DNA of 64,000 nucleotides from Micromonospora pisi (GTDB lineage Bacteria; Actinomycetota; Actinomycetes; Mycobacteriales; Micromonosporaceae): NCBI RefSeq assembly GCF_003633685.1, contig NZ_RBKT01000001.1, positions 7,316,001 to 7,380,000 of the forward strand, read 5' to 3'. Shown piece by piece: positions 46,755 to 55,264 of this stretch (position 1 is its first letter; each line of letters starts with the position of its first letter). The notes under the pieces were generated by a model. It saw only the letters and a program-made list of their open reading frames with translations, ran no database searches and was not told where the DNA came from. The position numbers and the translations under genes were made by a program.

Positions 46755-47764
46755 GCGACGACGAGTTCCCAACCCCCGGGCAGGACCTGGACATCGTCGA
46801 AGCCGACCTCGGTGAGTAGACCGGTGTAGAAGTCGACGTCGCGGAGTCGGCTGACGCAGGTGTCGACGCCGATGAGGAAGTAGGACCAGAAGAACTGCAT
46901 CGCCAGCCGGTCCGGGGTGCGGAACTCCTCACAGATGAGCAGCATCCCGCCCGGCGACAGGGCCTGGTACGCCTTCTCCACCAACATGCGGGAGACGGGG
47001 GTCGGCCAGTCGTGCAGCACCCGTACGAATGCCAGCGCGTCGTAGCCGGACGGCAGCGGTTCGGCGAGGAAGTCGCCAGCGACGAATCCCAGTCGTTCCG
47101 GACTGCCGCACTGTCCCCGCGTCTCCTCGACCAGGGGAGCGACAGCCGGCAGGTTGTAGACGTCGGCCCTCAGATCCGGGGCGTCGTCGAGGACGTGCGC
47201 CGCGAGCGTGCCCGCACCGCCGCCGACGTCGAGCAGGCGGCGCCGACCCGGCCACAGACGGTCCGCGTGGCGGTGGAAGGTTTCGATGACCGGTCCGAGC
47301 CCGACGGACATGCTCCGCTCGAACGCCGTGGTCTGTTCGTCGGTCTTCGGCGGCCAGGCGAAGTCGTCGTCGGTCATGCTCACGTCGCCGCGCAGGCTCT
47401 CGGCCAACCGGCCGTGCAGCCGTTGCCACGGGTACCGGTCACGGTCGCGTTCGATCGAATCCGGCCCGACCGCGGCCGCCGCCGCGTCGCGGATCCCGGC
47501 AACGGCCCGGTAGCTGGCCTCGTTGATGTCGTCGCTCGGCTCGTGCCGCTCGACGCACCCGAGACTTTCCAGGCAGTCCAGGAACTTGTAGAGCCGCAGC
47601 GGCCGTAGCCCGAAGCGGTCGGCGAGCTCACGGAGACTGACCGGCCCGGGTTCCAACGCGTCGAGAAGTCCCATGGTGAGCGCGGTCTCCACCACGTCGA
47701 CCGCCTTGGCCCCGTTGAACAGCAGGCTCATGAGCGCGCGCGGGGAAAGTGGTGTGGTGGTCAT
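46739..47764 (-). CDS. SAM-dependent methyltransferase (kynurenine/anthranilate-type candidate)
   Basis: A 341-residue methyltransferase with an N-terminal winged-helix dimerisation domain (LMSLLFNGAKAVDVVETAL, LRELADRFGL) and a Rossmann domain with LLDVGGGAGTLAAHVL near residue 185 and the His in VRVLHDWPT. It is the last gene of an overlapping operon with two tryptophan-dioxygenase-family proteins and a kynureninase-like enzyme. By analogy with 3-hydroxykynurenine C-methyltransferases of actinomycin and pyrrolobenzodiazepine pathways it may methylate a kynurenine- or anthranilate-type intermediate; plain O-methylation is also possible. The ATG overlaps the preceding stop (ATGA). Confidence 0.85.
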   Translation of the reverse strand: MTTTPLSPRALMSLLFNGAKAVDVVETALTMGLLDALEPGPVSLRELADRFGLRPLRLYKFLDCLESLGCVERHEPSDDINEASYRAVAGIRDAAAAAVGPDSIERDRDRYPWQRLHGRLAESLRGDVSMTDDDFAWPPKTDEQTTAFERSMSVGLGPVIETFHRHADRLWPGRRRLLDVGGGAGTLAAHVLDDAPDLRADVYNLPAVAPLVEETRGQCGSPERLGFVAGDFLAEPLPSGYDALAFVRVLHDWPTPVSRMLVEKAYQALSPGGMLLICEEFRTPDRLAMQFFWSYFLIGVDTCVSRLRDVDFYTGLLTEVGFDDVQVLPGGWELVVAYKPR

Positions 47765-48921
47765 CGTCGGTCCTCTCGTGACACTCGCCCAAGCGCGTCC
47801 ATGAACTCGTCGATCTCGTCGAGGGTGTTGTAGATGTGTGGGCCGACCCGCAGGTAGCCGCGCCAGCTGCAGATCATGTTCCGCTCGGCCAGCCGGAGCT
47901 TGACCTTCTCGCCCTCGGGCACGTCCAGGCACACCACGCCGCCACGCCGCCACGACTCCACCGGGCTGACCACGGGTATGCCGGCCGCTTCGGCCCGCTG
48001 GATGATCCGGTCGGTGCACGCCAGCGAGTGCGCCCGGATGGTCTCGATACCGACGCCACCCAGCAGGTCCAGGCCGACCTGGGAGATGAGCGCGGTGAGG
48101 GGGAACGGTGTCCCGCCGGCGAACCGTTGCACGTCGGGCGCCCAGCCCGTCGACGGTTGGAACGTGAACGCCCGGTCGCCCGCCTGCCAGCCGGTCGCCG
48201 CGGGTTCGAGGCCGGGTAGCAGGTCGGGGCGGACGTACAGGAACGCGTTCCCGACGCCGCACATCCACTTGTGGGCACCACCGAGGACGAAGTCGACACC
48301 GAGCGCGGTGACGTCGAGGGGCATGATCCCGACGGTCTGGAACGCGTCGACGACCACCAGGGCGCCGACATCGTGCGCGTGTTTCACCAGGCGGGCCAGG
48401 TCGATGGTGTCGCCGGAGGAGTAACTGGCGTGCGGCACGCACACCAGCAGCGTCCGTTCGTCGATCCGCCGTAGCAGTGCCTCCTCGTCGAAGCGCGGGC
48501 CGCCGGAGCTGACCACGTCGAGGCGGGCACCGTATCGGCGGAACGCGTTCCAGATGAACGGGATGGTCGGGAATTCCAGGTCCGTCGTCACCACCCGGTT
48601 GCGGGGCTCCTGATAGTCGAAACAGGAGGCGACCCGGACCAGCAGCGTACTCAGGTTGGCATCGGTGATCACGCTGCCCGGCGGGGCACCGATGAATGCC
48701 GACAGCCCGTCGACGTATTTCTGGAGGCCGTCGTGCCAACCGTCCCAGGCGTCGTCGCGCCACGTACGCAGCGTTTCCCAGTAGCGCGTCAGAACGTGCT
48801 CCGCACCCTGCGGAACGGCGCCGGTCGAGTTGTTGTTCAGATAGATGCCGCTTTGCAGCAGGGGAAACTGGTCGCGGATTGCCGTACCCGTTTCCGGGTG
48901 GGGTCGTGGGGGCTGGTTCAC
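47761..48921 (-). CDS. Kynureninase-like PLP enzyme (aminotransferase class V fold)
   Basis: A 386-residue fold-type I PLP enzyme. The N-terminal YLNNNSTGAVPQG loop is followed by VVVDAFQTVGIMPLDV and the Schiff-base Lys in LGGAHKWMCGVGN near residue 220. FAGGTPFPLTAL and the end LRVGPHIYNTLDEIDEFM resemble kynureninases. It should cleave kynurenine (or a substituted form) to anthranilate plus alanine. Isopenicillin-epimerase and cysteine-desulfurase relatives share the fold; the coupled dioxygenase genes favour kynureninase. GTG at 48921 overlaps the upstream stop (GTGA), and the N-terminal family homology starts within 20 residues. Confidence 0.8.
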   Translation of the reverse strand: MNQPPRPHPETGTAIRDQFPLLQSGIYLNNNSTGAVPQGAEHVLTRYWETLRTWRDDAWDGWHDGLQKYVDGLSAFIGAPPGSVITDANLSTLLVRVASCFDYQEPRNRVVTTDLEFPTIPFIWNAFRRYGARLDVVSSGGPRFDEEALLRRIDERTLLVCVPHASYSSGDTIDLARLVKHAHDVGALVVVDAFQTVGIMPLDVTALGVDFVLGGAHKWMCGVGNAFLYVRPDLLPGLEPAATGWQAGDRAFTFQPSTGWAPDVQRFAGGTPFPLTALISQVGLDLLGGVGIETIRAHSLACTDRIIQRAEAAGIPVVSPVESWRRGGVVCLDVPEGEKVKLRLAERNMICSWRGYLRVGPHIYNTLDEIDEFMDALGRVSREDRR

Positions 48922-50141
48922 CTTGGCTCGCCTCGGGTTGTTGTCGTGGTGAAAACCGGAATGGTGCGGGCTGCCGCCAGATATGGCGTGCCCTCGGTGT
49001 AACCGGTACCCGAACGGGTGCCGAGCATCCGGACAGCGATCCGGTAATGGGTCTGGCGCCACTGCATCAGCGCGCTTGCGAACTCGCCCATCCGGGTGTC
49101 GAGCAGACGGCGATCCGCTTCCCCCAGGCAGCCGCTCTGGCAGGCCGCACGGTACGCCTGTTCGATCGACGACTGTCCCGCCAGCACCCGGTCGCGTACC
49201 TCGGGCACGGACTGGTAGGCGGCGGAGGCCAGACGCGCTTCCTCCGGTGACCGGCACAGCGATTCCACCAGCTTGTAGGACCGGGACTGGATGGCGCTGG
49301 CCCCCTCGGTGTAGACGCGGAACGCCCGGAACGACTCCTCCTGCAGGCTCGCCATCAGCGAGAAGAGTGGCGCGGCGGCGTTCAGTAGGTCCCGGGCGTA
49401 CGCCAGGCAGTCGGCGGCCGGCTGCGGACGTCCGTCGCTCAGGGCGCCGACCGCCGTACGCAATTCGCCGGCGAGCAGGGCGAAGGTGGACTCGTACGCC
49501 TGGAGCACCCGGATGAAGAGGTATTCGTCGTGCACCAGGTAGACGGGGAGCATGCTGATGAGCAGGTCCCGTCGCTGTGCGGCGCTCTGCTCGACTACCA
49601 CCGAGGCGTGCAGGGCAGCCGCTGTGGCCGCTGGTTCCGGGTGGTCCACCACGGCCGGCTGGCCCAGACGGGCCAGTGCCGGGGCCGCCGCCCGTACTCC
49701 GAGTCGGTAGCGCTTGACCACCCGGGCCGGCTCGGGGCGTTGTTGCGGGAGCAGGTCGGTGGTCCGGGCCTCGGCTGCCAACTCGAAGGCGAGGGCATCG
49801 GCGATCAGGTGCAGGAAGAGCTGGTCGTGTTGCCGTCGCAGCTCGATCCGCCGGTCGTCGGCGCACTCCGTACGGGGCATCCGGAGCAGGTTCAGTGCCA
49901 GGTAGCTCTGGTAGTCGTATCGTCCGTCCCACTTGTCCAGCGCGACGTCGAGGAAACTCCGCAGGAGCACCGCCGTCTCGTCGGGCGACGGGGCGAGCGC
50001 GGTGCGGATCCGGTCGAGGAGCACCAGGAGGTCGCGGGCGACGAAATGTTTGCCGGTCCGCTGGAACTGCGCCACGACCGCCGCGTACGGGAAGGCACCG
50101 GAGTTCGACCCGGTCGACAGCCAGTGCGTGAGCTCACGCAA
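48918..50141 (-). CDS. Divergent tryptophan-2,3-dioxygenase-superfamily haem protein
   Basis: A 407-residue protein, far longer than bacterial TDOs (about 280). TDO-like landmarks are YDYQSYLALNLL, HDEYLFIRVLQAYESTFALL, SAIQSRSYKLVES, and QWRQTHYRIAVRMLGTRSGTGYTEGTPYL with the presumed haem-ligand His near residue 380. Where TDOs have HQ in the xHQxxELW segment this protein has LQ, so a substrate-binding His appears missing. Its activity may differ from ring opening, as in known TDO-fold relatives (PrnB, MarE, SfmD). The start is TTG at 50141, overlapping the end of the other TDO gene. Confidence 0.75.
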   Translation of the reverse strand: MRELTHWLSTGSNSGAFPYAAVVAQFQRTGKHFVARDLLVLLDRIRTALAPSPDETAVLLRSFLDVALDKWDGRYDYQSYLALNLLRMPRTECADDRRIELRRQHDQLFLHLIADALAFELAAEARTTDLLPQQRPEPARVVKRYRLGVRAAAPALARLGQPAVVDHPEPAATAAALHASVVVEQSAAQRRDLLISMLPVYLVHDEYLFIRVLQAYESTFALLAGELRTAVGALSDGRPQPAADCLAYARDLLNAAAPLFSLMASLQEESFRAFRVYTEGASAIQSRSYKLVESLCRSPEEARLASAAYQSVPEVRDRVLAGQSSIEQAYRAACQSGCLGEADRRLLDTRMGEFASALMQWRQTHYRIAVRMLGTRSGTGYTEGTPYLAAARTIPVFTTTTTRGEPR

Positions 50142-50847
50142 CGGAACCCTCGCCGGCCGGGTCGACCCGGGCGAGGTCGGCGCGCGCCTGCCACAGCTCG
50201 GGGTAGAAGCGGTGGTCGATCAGTTTGGCGAGCCAGTTCGCGGGGCTGCCGGTGGTGCCGACGACACCGTGGCTGCCGACCCTGATGGCGAGCTTGTAGT
50301 GCCGAACCCGCCAGAGCGAAACCCGATCGTCCCACTGCACCATTGCCTCGGCCAGCCGGTGGACCGGATCGGACGGTTCCCCGGAGTAGAGCTTCACCAG
50401 GTCGATGTCACGCGCGGTGAGGAGTCTGGCGAACGCCTGGCCGAGCTTGCGGCTCGCGGCCTGGGCCTGCCGCCAGCCCGGAGACTCCGCGCCCGATCCG
50501 TTGCCGAGTGCCGGTTGAAGCGCCTGGAAAACCGTCGGAGTCAGGTGTTCCAACATCTCCAGCTGATCGGTGACGAGCCGCACGGCGAGCGTCGCTCTGG
50601 CCAGCAGGAGATCGGCCTGCGCGGGCTCATCGGCGTCGATCCGGACGACCGCCTCGGTCAGTTCGGCGACGGCGAGTTTGAGCCATAGTTCGGCGGACTG
50701 GTGTGCCACCTGAAAAAGCAGCTCGTCGCGGTGAACCACCTCCTCGGGGCGCCGTTGCAGGTCGAGCAGTGCATCCGTGCGCATGTATCGCGCATAGTCG
50801 GTGGCACCCTCGCCGGAAAGCGTAGGTCCATCGTTCTTTTGCTTCAC
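50134..50847 (-). CDS. Tryptophan 2,3-dioxygenase-like haem enzyme
   Basis: A 237-residue TDO-family protein with the expected pieces: DYARYMRTDALLDLQ (substrate Tyr/Arg region), HRDELLFQVAHQSAELWLKL including the distal His, LEHLTPTVFQAL, and WRVRHYKLAIRVG with the proximal haem His, ending at FYPELWQ. It should open the indole ring of tryptophan or a substituted tryptophan to N-formylkynurenine. It is short for a TDO but has both catalytic regions. GTG at 50847 has GGAAAGGA upstream; the frame upstream of it shows no homology. First gene of the four-gene operon. Confidence 0.82.
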   Translation of the reverse strand: MKQKNDGPTLSGEGATDYARYMRTDALLDLQRRPEEVVHRDELLFQVAHQSAELWLKLAVAELTEAVVRIDADEPAQADLLLARATLAVRLVTDQLEMLEHLTPTVFQALQPALGNGSGAESPGWRQAQAASRKLGQAFARLLTARDIDLVKLYSGEPSDPVHRLAEAMVQWDDRVSLWRVRHYKLAIRVGSHGVVGTTGSPANWLAKLIDHRFYPELWQARADLARVDPAGEGSVA

Positions 50848-51202
50848 GAGCGCATCCTTTCCCCGGTTCGGGCGAGTCCGGCCCGGTCCGCATGAGATCA
50901 TCGCGCGCGCTGTCGGCGAATGACAATAGGCAATATAAAAAAGTATCGGTGATCTGTGCCCAATAGTCGGCAGATCCGTGACAGTCAATAGTTATCAGAT
51001 GAATAGAAGAGGTGAGGAAGATCTCTTTGTCGAATAATTGCAGGTCAGGCTTTGTTTCGAAGCGAATCGACATCCGGTGATTGCGGTGGCCTGCTTCGGG
51101 TTGATCTCCCTAAAAACCACCTGATCTACGCCATTCCCACTAAGCGTATGTCTGGTCCGAGATTCCGTGCGTTGTCCGACAGAACCGGCTTAATCGCACG
51201 GT
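50848..51202. promoter_or_regulatory. Probable promoter region of the tryptophan-dioxygenase operon
   Basis: An AT-richer stretch (about 50920-51060) with no gene, upstream of the minus-strand operon. No clear operator or -35/-10 pair could be assigned with confidence. Confidence 0.35.
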
Positions 51203-51391
51203 GTGGCCGACCCGCCGACGCCTTCCGTCCGGCCGCCCCGGCGCTGCAAGTGGCGGTCGATCACCCCGCTCGCCCCGCTCTACGCGTCCTCGGTGGACGG
51301 CACCTGGAGCCTTTCCATGCGGGACACGGTCGGCGGCACGGGCGGAAGCCCCCGGGCGTTCTCGCAGCACTTCACCAGGTACGAGGCCTGA
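51203..51391 (+). pseudogene. Possible remnant of a secreted-protease P-domain
   Basis: A 62-codon frame whose second half reads LYASSVDGTWSLSMRDTV and then GGTGGSPRAFSQHF. The GTWSLxxRD pattern resembles the end of the P-domain in subtilisin-like convertases. No catalytic domain precedes it and the N-terminal part is not recognisable. A strong hairpin 33 bp beyond the stop looks like the terminator of a once-complete gene. Confidence 0.35.
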
Positions 51392-51423
51392 CCGACAGGT
51401 CCCGCGCTGACCGCGCTGCCCGC

Positions 51424-51454
51424 GCCGCCCCGGGGTCACGTACCCCGGGGCGGC
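51424..51454 (+). terminator. Hairpin after the gene remnant
   Basis: GCCGCCCCGGGGT pairs perfectly with ACCCCGGGGCGGC around a 5-nt CACGT loop (13-bp stem). Confidence 0.7.
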
Positions 51455-51470
51455 TTACGGCCCGCTTCAG

Positions 51471-51510
51471 CCCGCCTTACCGCCGAGAGGCCCGCCTTAC
51501 CGCCGATAGG
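51471..51510 (+). repeat. 20-bp tandem repeat directly before the BTAD regulator start
   Basis: CCCGCCTTACCGCCGAGAGG at 51471-51490 is followed at once by the same sequence with T for G at position 17 (51491-51510). The second copy ends at the ATG and supplies the ATAGG ribosome-site region. Confidence 0.85.
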
Positions 51511-54500
51511 ATGGCCGCCGTGCAGTTCGGCGTACTCGGGCCGCTCGCCGTCACCACCGACGAGGGCGAGCCGGTTGTCATTCCCGGCACCAAGGTCCGG
51601 GCGCTCCTGGCCGACCTGCTGGCCCACCGCAACCAGGTGGTCTCGGCCGACCGGCTGATCGACGACCTGTGGGGCGAGGACGCCCCCGCCAACCCGGGCG
51701 CTGCCCTCCAGGTACGTGTGTCCCAGTTGCGCAAGGCGCTGAACGACGTCGAGCCGGGCGCCCGCGACCTGGTCGAGTTCCGCCCGCCCGGGTACCTGCT
51801 ACGCACCGACGCCGTGGACGCGGACCGGTTCACCGAACTGGCCGACTCGACCGACGTCGACCGGTTGACCACGGCCCTGACCCTGTGGCGTGGCGAGGCG
51901 TACGCCGACATGGCCGACGAGGAGTTCGTCCGTGCCGAGGCCAGTCGCCTGGCCGAGCAGCGGCTGGCGGTGCACGAGCGGCTTGCCGAGGCGCATCTGG
52001 CCCGGGGCGGGTACGACCGGGTCGCCGCCGATCTCGCCGAGTTGGTTGTCCGGCACCCGTTGCGGGAGGGCATGAGAGCCTTGCAGCTACGGGCGCTGTA
52101 CGCCGCCGGCCGCCAGGCCGAGGCACTGGACAGCTACGCCGACCTGCGCGACCGCCTCGCCGACGAACTGGGCCTGGACCCGGGTCCGGAACTGGTCGCC
52201 CTGCACCGCCGGATCCTCGAACAGGACGCTGGCCTGAGTGCCCCGCCGAGGGCGGCGATCGTCCGCAACAGCGTGCCGGCCCAGCTCGACGAGTTGGTCG
52301 GACGGGCCGAGGCGCTGACCGAGTTGCGTGCGCTGATTCCGGCCCGGCGGCTGGTCACGCTGATCGGGCCGGGTGGCGTCGGCAAGACCCGGCTCGCCAC
52401 CGAGGCCGCCCGCGAGCACGTCTTCCCGGACGGCACCCAGCTGGTCGAGCTGGCCCCGCTGCCGGCGGGTGAATCGCGCGTCGCCGAGCAGGTGCTGGCC
52501 ACGCTCGGTATGCGCGAGGTCGCGGGCGCCAGCGTCTGCGCCGTCGACCGGCTGTGCGCTGCGGTCCGGCAGCGGCAGATGCTGCTCGTGCTCGACAACT
52601 GCGAGCACGTGATCGATTCGGCCGCCGCGCTGGTTGCCCGGCTGCTGCGGGACGCGCCCGGCGTCACCGTGCTGGCCACCAGCCGGGAACCGCTCGGCCT
52701 CACCGGCGAGCTGCTGTGGGAGGTACCGCCGCTGGCCGTGCCGGGGGAGGAGGGCGACCTTGATGCCGTACGCCGTTCGGCCGCCGCCCGGCTCTTTGCC
52801 GTTCGCGCCGCGGCGCAGCAGCGCGGTTTCCGGCTCGACGGGAGGACCGCGCCCGCCGTGGCGCAGCTCTGCCGGCGGCTGGACGGCCTGCCGCTGGCGC
52901 TCGAACTGGCCGCGACCCGGGTGCGCGCGCTCGGCTTGCAGGGTGTGGTGGACCGGCTCGACGACCGGTTCAAGCTGCTCACGACCGCGCAGCGGGACAT
53001 GCCGCCGAGGCAGCGCACGCTGACCGCGGTGATCGGCTGGAGTTGGGATCTCCTACCGGAGGCCGACCGTCGGGTGCTGGCACGGCTCGCGGTGTTCCGC
53101 GACGGCTGTACGCCGGAGGCCGCCGAGCAGGTGTGCCAGTCCGATCTCGACGTGCTGGCCCGGCTGGTCGACCGCTCGCTGGTGGTGATGGACGACTCGG
53201 GCGCGGGCCCCCGCTACCGGCTGCTCGAGTCGGTCGCCGCGTTCTGCGCCGAGCGTCTGGAGGACCCCGACGACGTACGGGCGCGGCATGCGGCGTACTA
53301 CACCGATCTGGCCGAACGCGCCGATCCCCAGCTCCGTGGCCCCGGCCAGCAGGAGTGGCTTGCCCGGCTCGATGAGGAGACGGCCAACCTGCGCGCGGCG
53401 CTGCTCAATGGCGGTGGGCTGCGCCTGGCCAACGCTCTGACCTGGTACTGGTTTCTGCGGGGCCGGCTCACCGAGGCGCGGCGGGCGCTGGCGCGCTCCG
53501 GCGGTCCGGCCGAGGAGAGCCGTGCGGTGGCATGGCGGGTCGGGTTCGCGCTGTTGCAGGGCGAGCCGGTCGCCCCGGACGACGTCCGGGCCGTCCTGGC
53601 CGGCGATGTCGACGGCCGGGCCACGTGGTTCACGGCGCACGCGGTGATCGGGAGTGGTGACATCGACCTGGCGTTGGAGCTGCTGCCGACGACCTTCGAC
53701 GGCCGCTGGACCGAGGCCGCGGTGCTCAGTTCACGAGCCATGCTCGCGCACGCTGCCGGTGACCTGGCGACCGTGGAGAGTGCCGCGAACCGCAGCGCCG
53801 CGCTCTTCGCCGAGCTCGGTGACCGGTGGGGTGCGTTGCAGGCAAACGACTGGGTGGGCGGTCTGGCCGAGATGAGGGGCGACCACGAGCGCGCCGCGGC
53901 GCTGCACCGGGAGGGGCTGCGCTGGGCCGAGGAACTGTCGCTCTGGCCGGAGGTGGGCAGCAAGCTGTCCTGGCTGGCCTGGATCGCGGTCCAGACCCGG
54001 GACTATGTGCAAGCCCGGGAGCTGGCCGAACGCGCGTACAAACTGGCTGTGGAACAGGATTCGCCGAGCGCGATGATTTTCGCGGAGACGAGTCTGGGCA
54101 TGGCCGCCCGCCGCGAGGGCAAGCTCGACGTGGCCACCGTTCATCTGACGCACCTCGCCGACCAGGGGCGAGGTGTCACCCCGCCCGCCTTCTACCTGCC
54201 GATGGTCCTGGTCGAGCTGGGTTACGCGGCCGAACAGGACGGCGACCCGGCCGCCGGGCTGGCCCTGCACGTCGAGGCATTCGATGCCGCGCAGGCGATG
54301 GGGTCGCCGCGGGACGCGACCTACGCCCTGGAGGGAATGGCCTCGGCGGTGCGCTCGCCCGAGCTGGCGGCCCGGCTGCTGGGGGCCTCGGTCGCTGCCC
54401 GGGTGGCGACCGAGGCCCCGGCCGCCCCGGCGGAGCGGGACGAGACCGACCGGGTGAGCGACCGTCTGGTCGCCCTCCTCGGGCGGGAGCGCTTCGACGT

Positions 54501-54555
54501 CCTGGTCGCCGAGGGCGGACGGCTGAGTCCGGGCGAGGCCCGGGCCCGGCTCTGA
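51511..54555 (+). CDS. BTAD/AfsR-type transcriptional regulator with NB-ARC-like ATPase
   Basis: A 1014-residue regulator. Residues 1-95 form the OmpR-like DNA-binding winged helix (VQFGVLGPLAVTTDEG, KVRALLADLLAHRNQVVS, VRVSQLRKAL). The bacterial transcriptional activation domain covers about 95-240, an ATPase follows with Walker A LIGPGGVGKTRLATEA near residue 290 and LLVLDNCEHVID, and the C-terminal half is helical and TPR-like. Such proteins activate secondary-metabolite clusters. ATG at 51511 follows the tandem repeat; GTG at 51520, with AGGA at better spacing, is equally plausible. It may control the tryptophan operon or the P450/PKS genes. Confidence 0.9.
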   Translation: MAAVQFGVLGPLAVTTDEGEPVVIPGTKVRALLADLLAHRNQVVSADRLIDDLWGEDAPANPGAALQVRVSQLRKALNDVEPGARDLVEFRPPGYLLRTDAVDADRFTELADSTDVDRLTTALTLWRGEAYADMADEEFVRAEASRLAEQRLAVHERLAEAHLARGGYDRVAADLAELVVRHPLREGMRALQLRALYAAGRQAEALDSYADLRDRLADELGLDPGPELVALHRRILEQDAGLSAPPRAAIVRNSVPAQLDELVGRAEALTELRALIPARRLVTLIGPGGVGKTRLATEAAREHVFPDGTQLVELAPLPAGESRVAEQVLATLGMREVAGASVCAVDRLCAAVRQRQMLLVLDNCEHVIDSAAALVARLLRDAPGVTVLATSREPLGLTGELLWEVPPLAVPGEEGDLDAVRRSAAARLFAVRAAAQQRGFRLDGRTAPAVAQLCRRLDGLPLALELAATRVRALGLQGVVDRLDDRFKLLTTAQRDMPPRQRTLTAVIGWSWDLLPEADRRVLARLAVFRDGCTPEAAEQVCQSDLDVLARLVDRSLVVMDDSGAGPRYRLLESVAAFCAERLEDPDDVRARHAAYYTDLAERADPQLRGPGQQEWLARLDEETANLRAALLNGGGLRLANALTWYWFLRGRLTEARRALARSGGPAEESRAVAWRVGFALLQGEPVAPDDVRAVLAGDVDGRATWFTAHAVIGSGDIDLALELLPTTFDGRWTEAAVLSSRAMLAHAAGDLATVESAANRSAALFAELGDRWGALQANDWVGGLAEMRGDHERAAALHREGLRWAEELSLWPEVGSKLSWLAWIAVQTRDYVQARELAERAYKLAVEQDSPSAMIFAETSLGMAARREGKLDVATVHLTHLADQGRGVTPPAFYLPMVLVELGYAAEQDGDPAAGLALHVEAFDAAQAMGSPRDATYALEGMASAVRSPELAARLLGASVAARVATEAPAAPAERDETDRVSDRLVALLGRERFDVLVAEGGRLSPGEARARL

Positions 54556-54559
54556 CCCG

Positions 54560-55264
54560 TCAGGCCAGGAGGCCGCGCCAACGGTCGGCCGACTCCAACA
54601 TGTCCAGGCTGACCCGCTCCAGGAACGTCCCTGCCCTGGCCAGCCGCTGCCCCACGGGGCTGTCGGTCCCGGACGTCTCCGCCGCGGCCATCGCGGCCTG
54701 CGCCGATTCGAGCGTATGACGCGTGCCGATCACGACGGAGTGGTACCAGGCCTCGTCGTCGACCACGTAGACGTCGCGACGCCGCTGCGGATCGCGCTCG
54801 CGCCGGACATAGCCGTGCTGGACGAGGTAGTTCACGGCCACGGAGACGGAGGCGGGGCTGACCTTCAGCCTGCGGGTCAGCTCGGCCGCGGTGCGCCGGC
54901 CGTCCTCGGAGAGCAGCAGGTCGACGTGCACGCGCGCGGTCATCCTCGGCAGCCCCGTCCGGACCGCCAACTCGATGATCTCCTCTCCCGTCGTGCCAGC
55001 CGGCGGTCCGGCCGCGCGCGGGGGTGCCGGTGTGCCCCGCCGCGCCCGCTGGGCCGTCGCCTGGTGCGCCTGCTGGGGCCGGTAGCCGCCGGGGCCGCCG
55101 TTGCGTCCGACCTCCCGGCTGATCGTCGAGGTCGGCCGGTCGAGCCGCCGCGCGATCTCGGCGTAGGAGAGCCCGGCGGCGAGTCCGGCCGCGATGTGTT
55201 GGCGGTCCTGCTGGGTCAACCGTCCTCCTGGCATGTTGCCAGTATTGCCTTCGCTGTCATTCAT
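54560..55264 (-). CDS. MarR/GbsR-like regulator with N-terminal IS30-type helix-turn-helix
   Basis: A 234-residue regulator with two DNA-binding parts: an N-terminal IS30-like helix-turn-helix (LTQQDRQHIAAGLAAGLSYA, then EIARRLDRPTSTISREVG) and a central winged helix of the MarR/GbsR type (TAAELTRRLKVSPASVSVAV, then NYLVQHGYVRRERD). A helical C-terminus follows. There is no transposase catalytic domain, so it is not an IS remnant. It is divergent from the P450 gene across 153 bp carrying ATTGCA repeats, which it probably binds. The start was chosen at ATG 55264; the ATG of MPGGRLTQ is an alternative. Confidence 0.85.
   Translation of the reverse strand: MNDSEGNTGNMPGGRLTQQDRQHIAAGLAAGLSYAEIARRLDRPTSTISREVGRNGGPGGYRPQQAHQATAQRARRGTPAPPRAAGPPAGTTGEEIIELAVRTGLPRMTARVHVDLLLSEDGRRTAAELTRRLKVSPASVSVAVNYLVQHGYVRRERDPQRRRDVYVVDDEAWYHSVVIGTRHTLESAQAAMAAAETSGTDSPVGQRLARAGTFLERVSLDMLESADRWRGLLA

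Noticed and set aside
43671-46772. 1033-codon minus-strand open frame opposite the DHA2 exporter and the unknown gene
   Set aside because: It is antisense to a clear 14-TM transporter, rich in Arg/His/Gln/Glu, has no domain, and reflects the lack of stops in high-GC antisense DNA.
51052-51510. N-terminal extension of the BTAD regulator
   Set aside because: The frame is open, but regulator homology starts at FGVLGPLAV, and the upstream part crosses a hairpin and a tandem repeat.
54560-55264. IS30 transposase fragment
   Set aside because: The N-terminal helix-turn-helix is IS30-like, but there is no DDE domain and no inverted repeats, and a second winged helix shows it to be a regulator.
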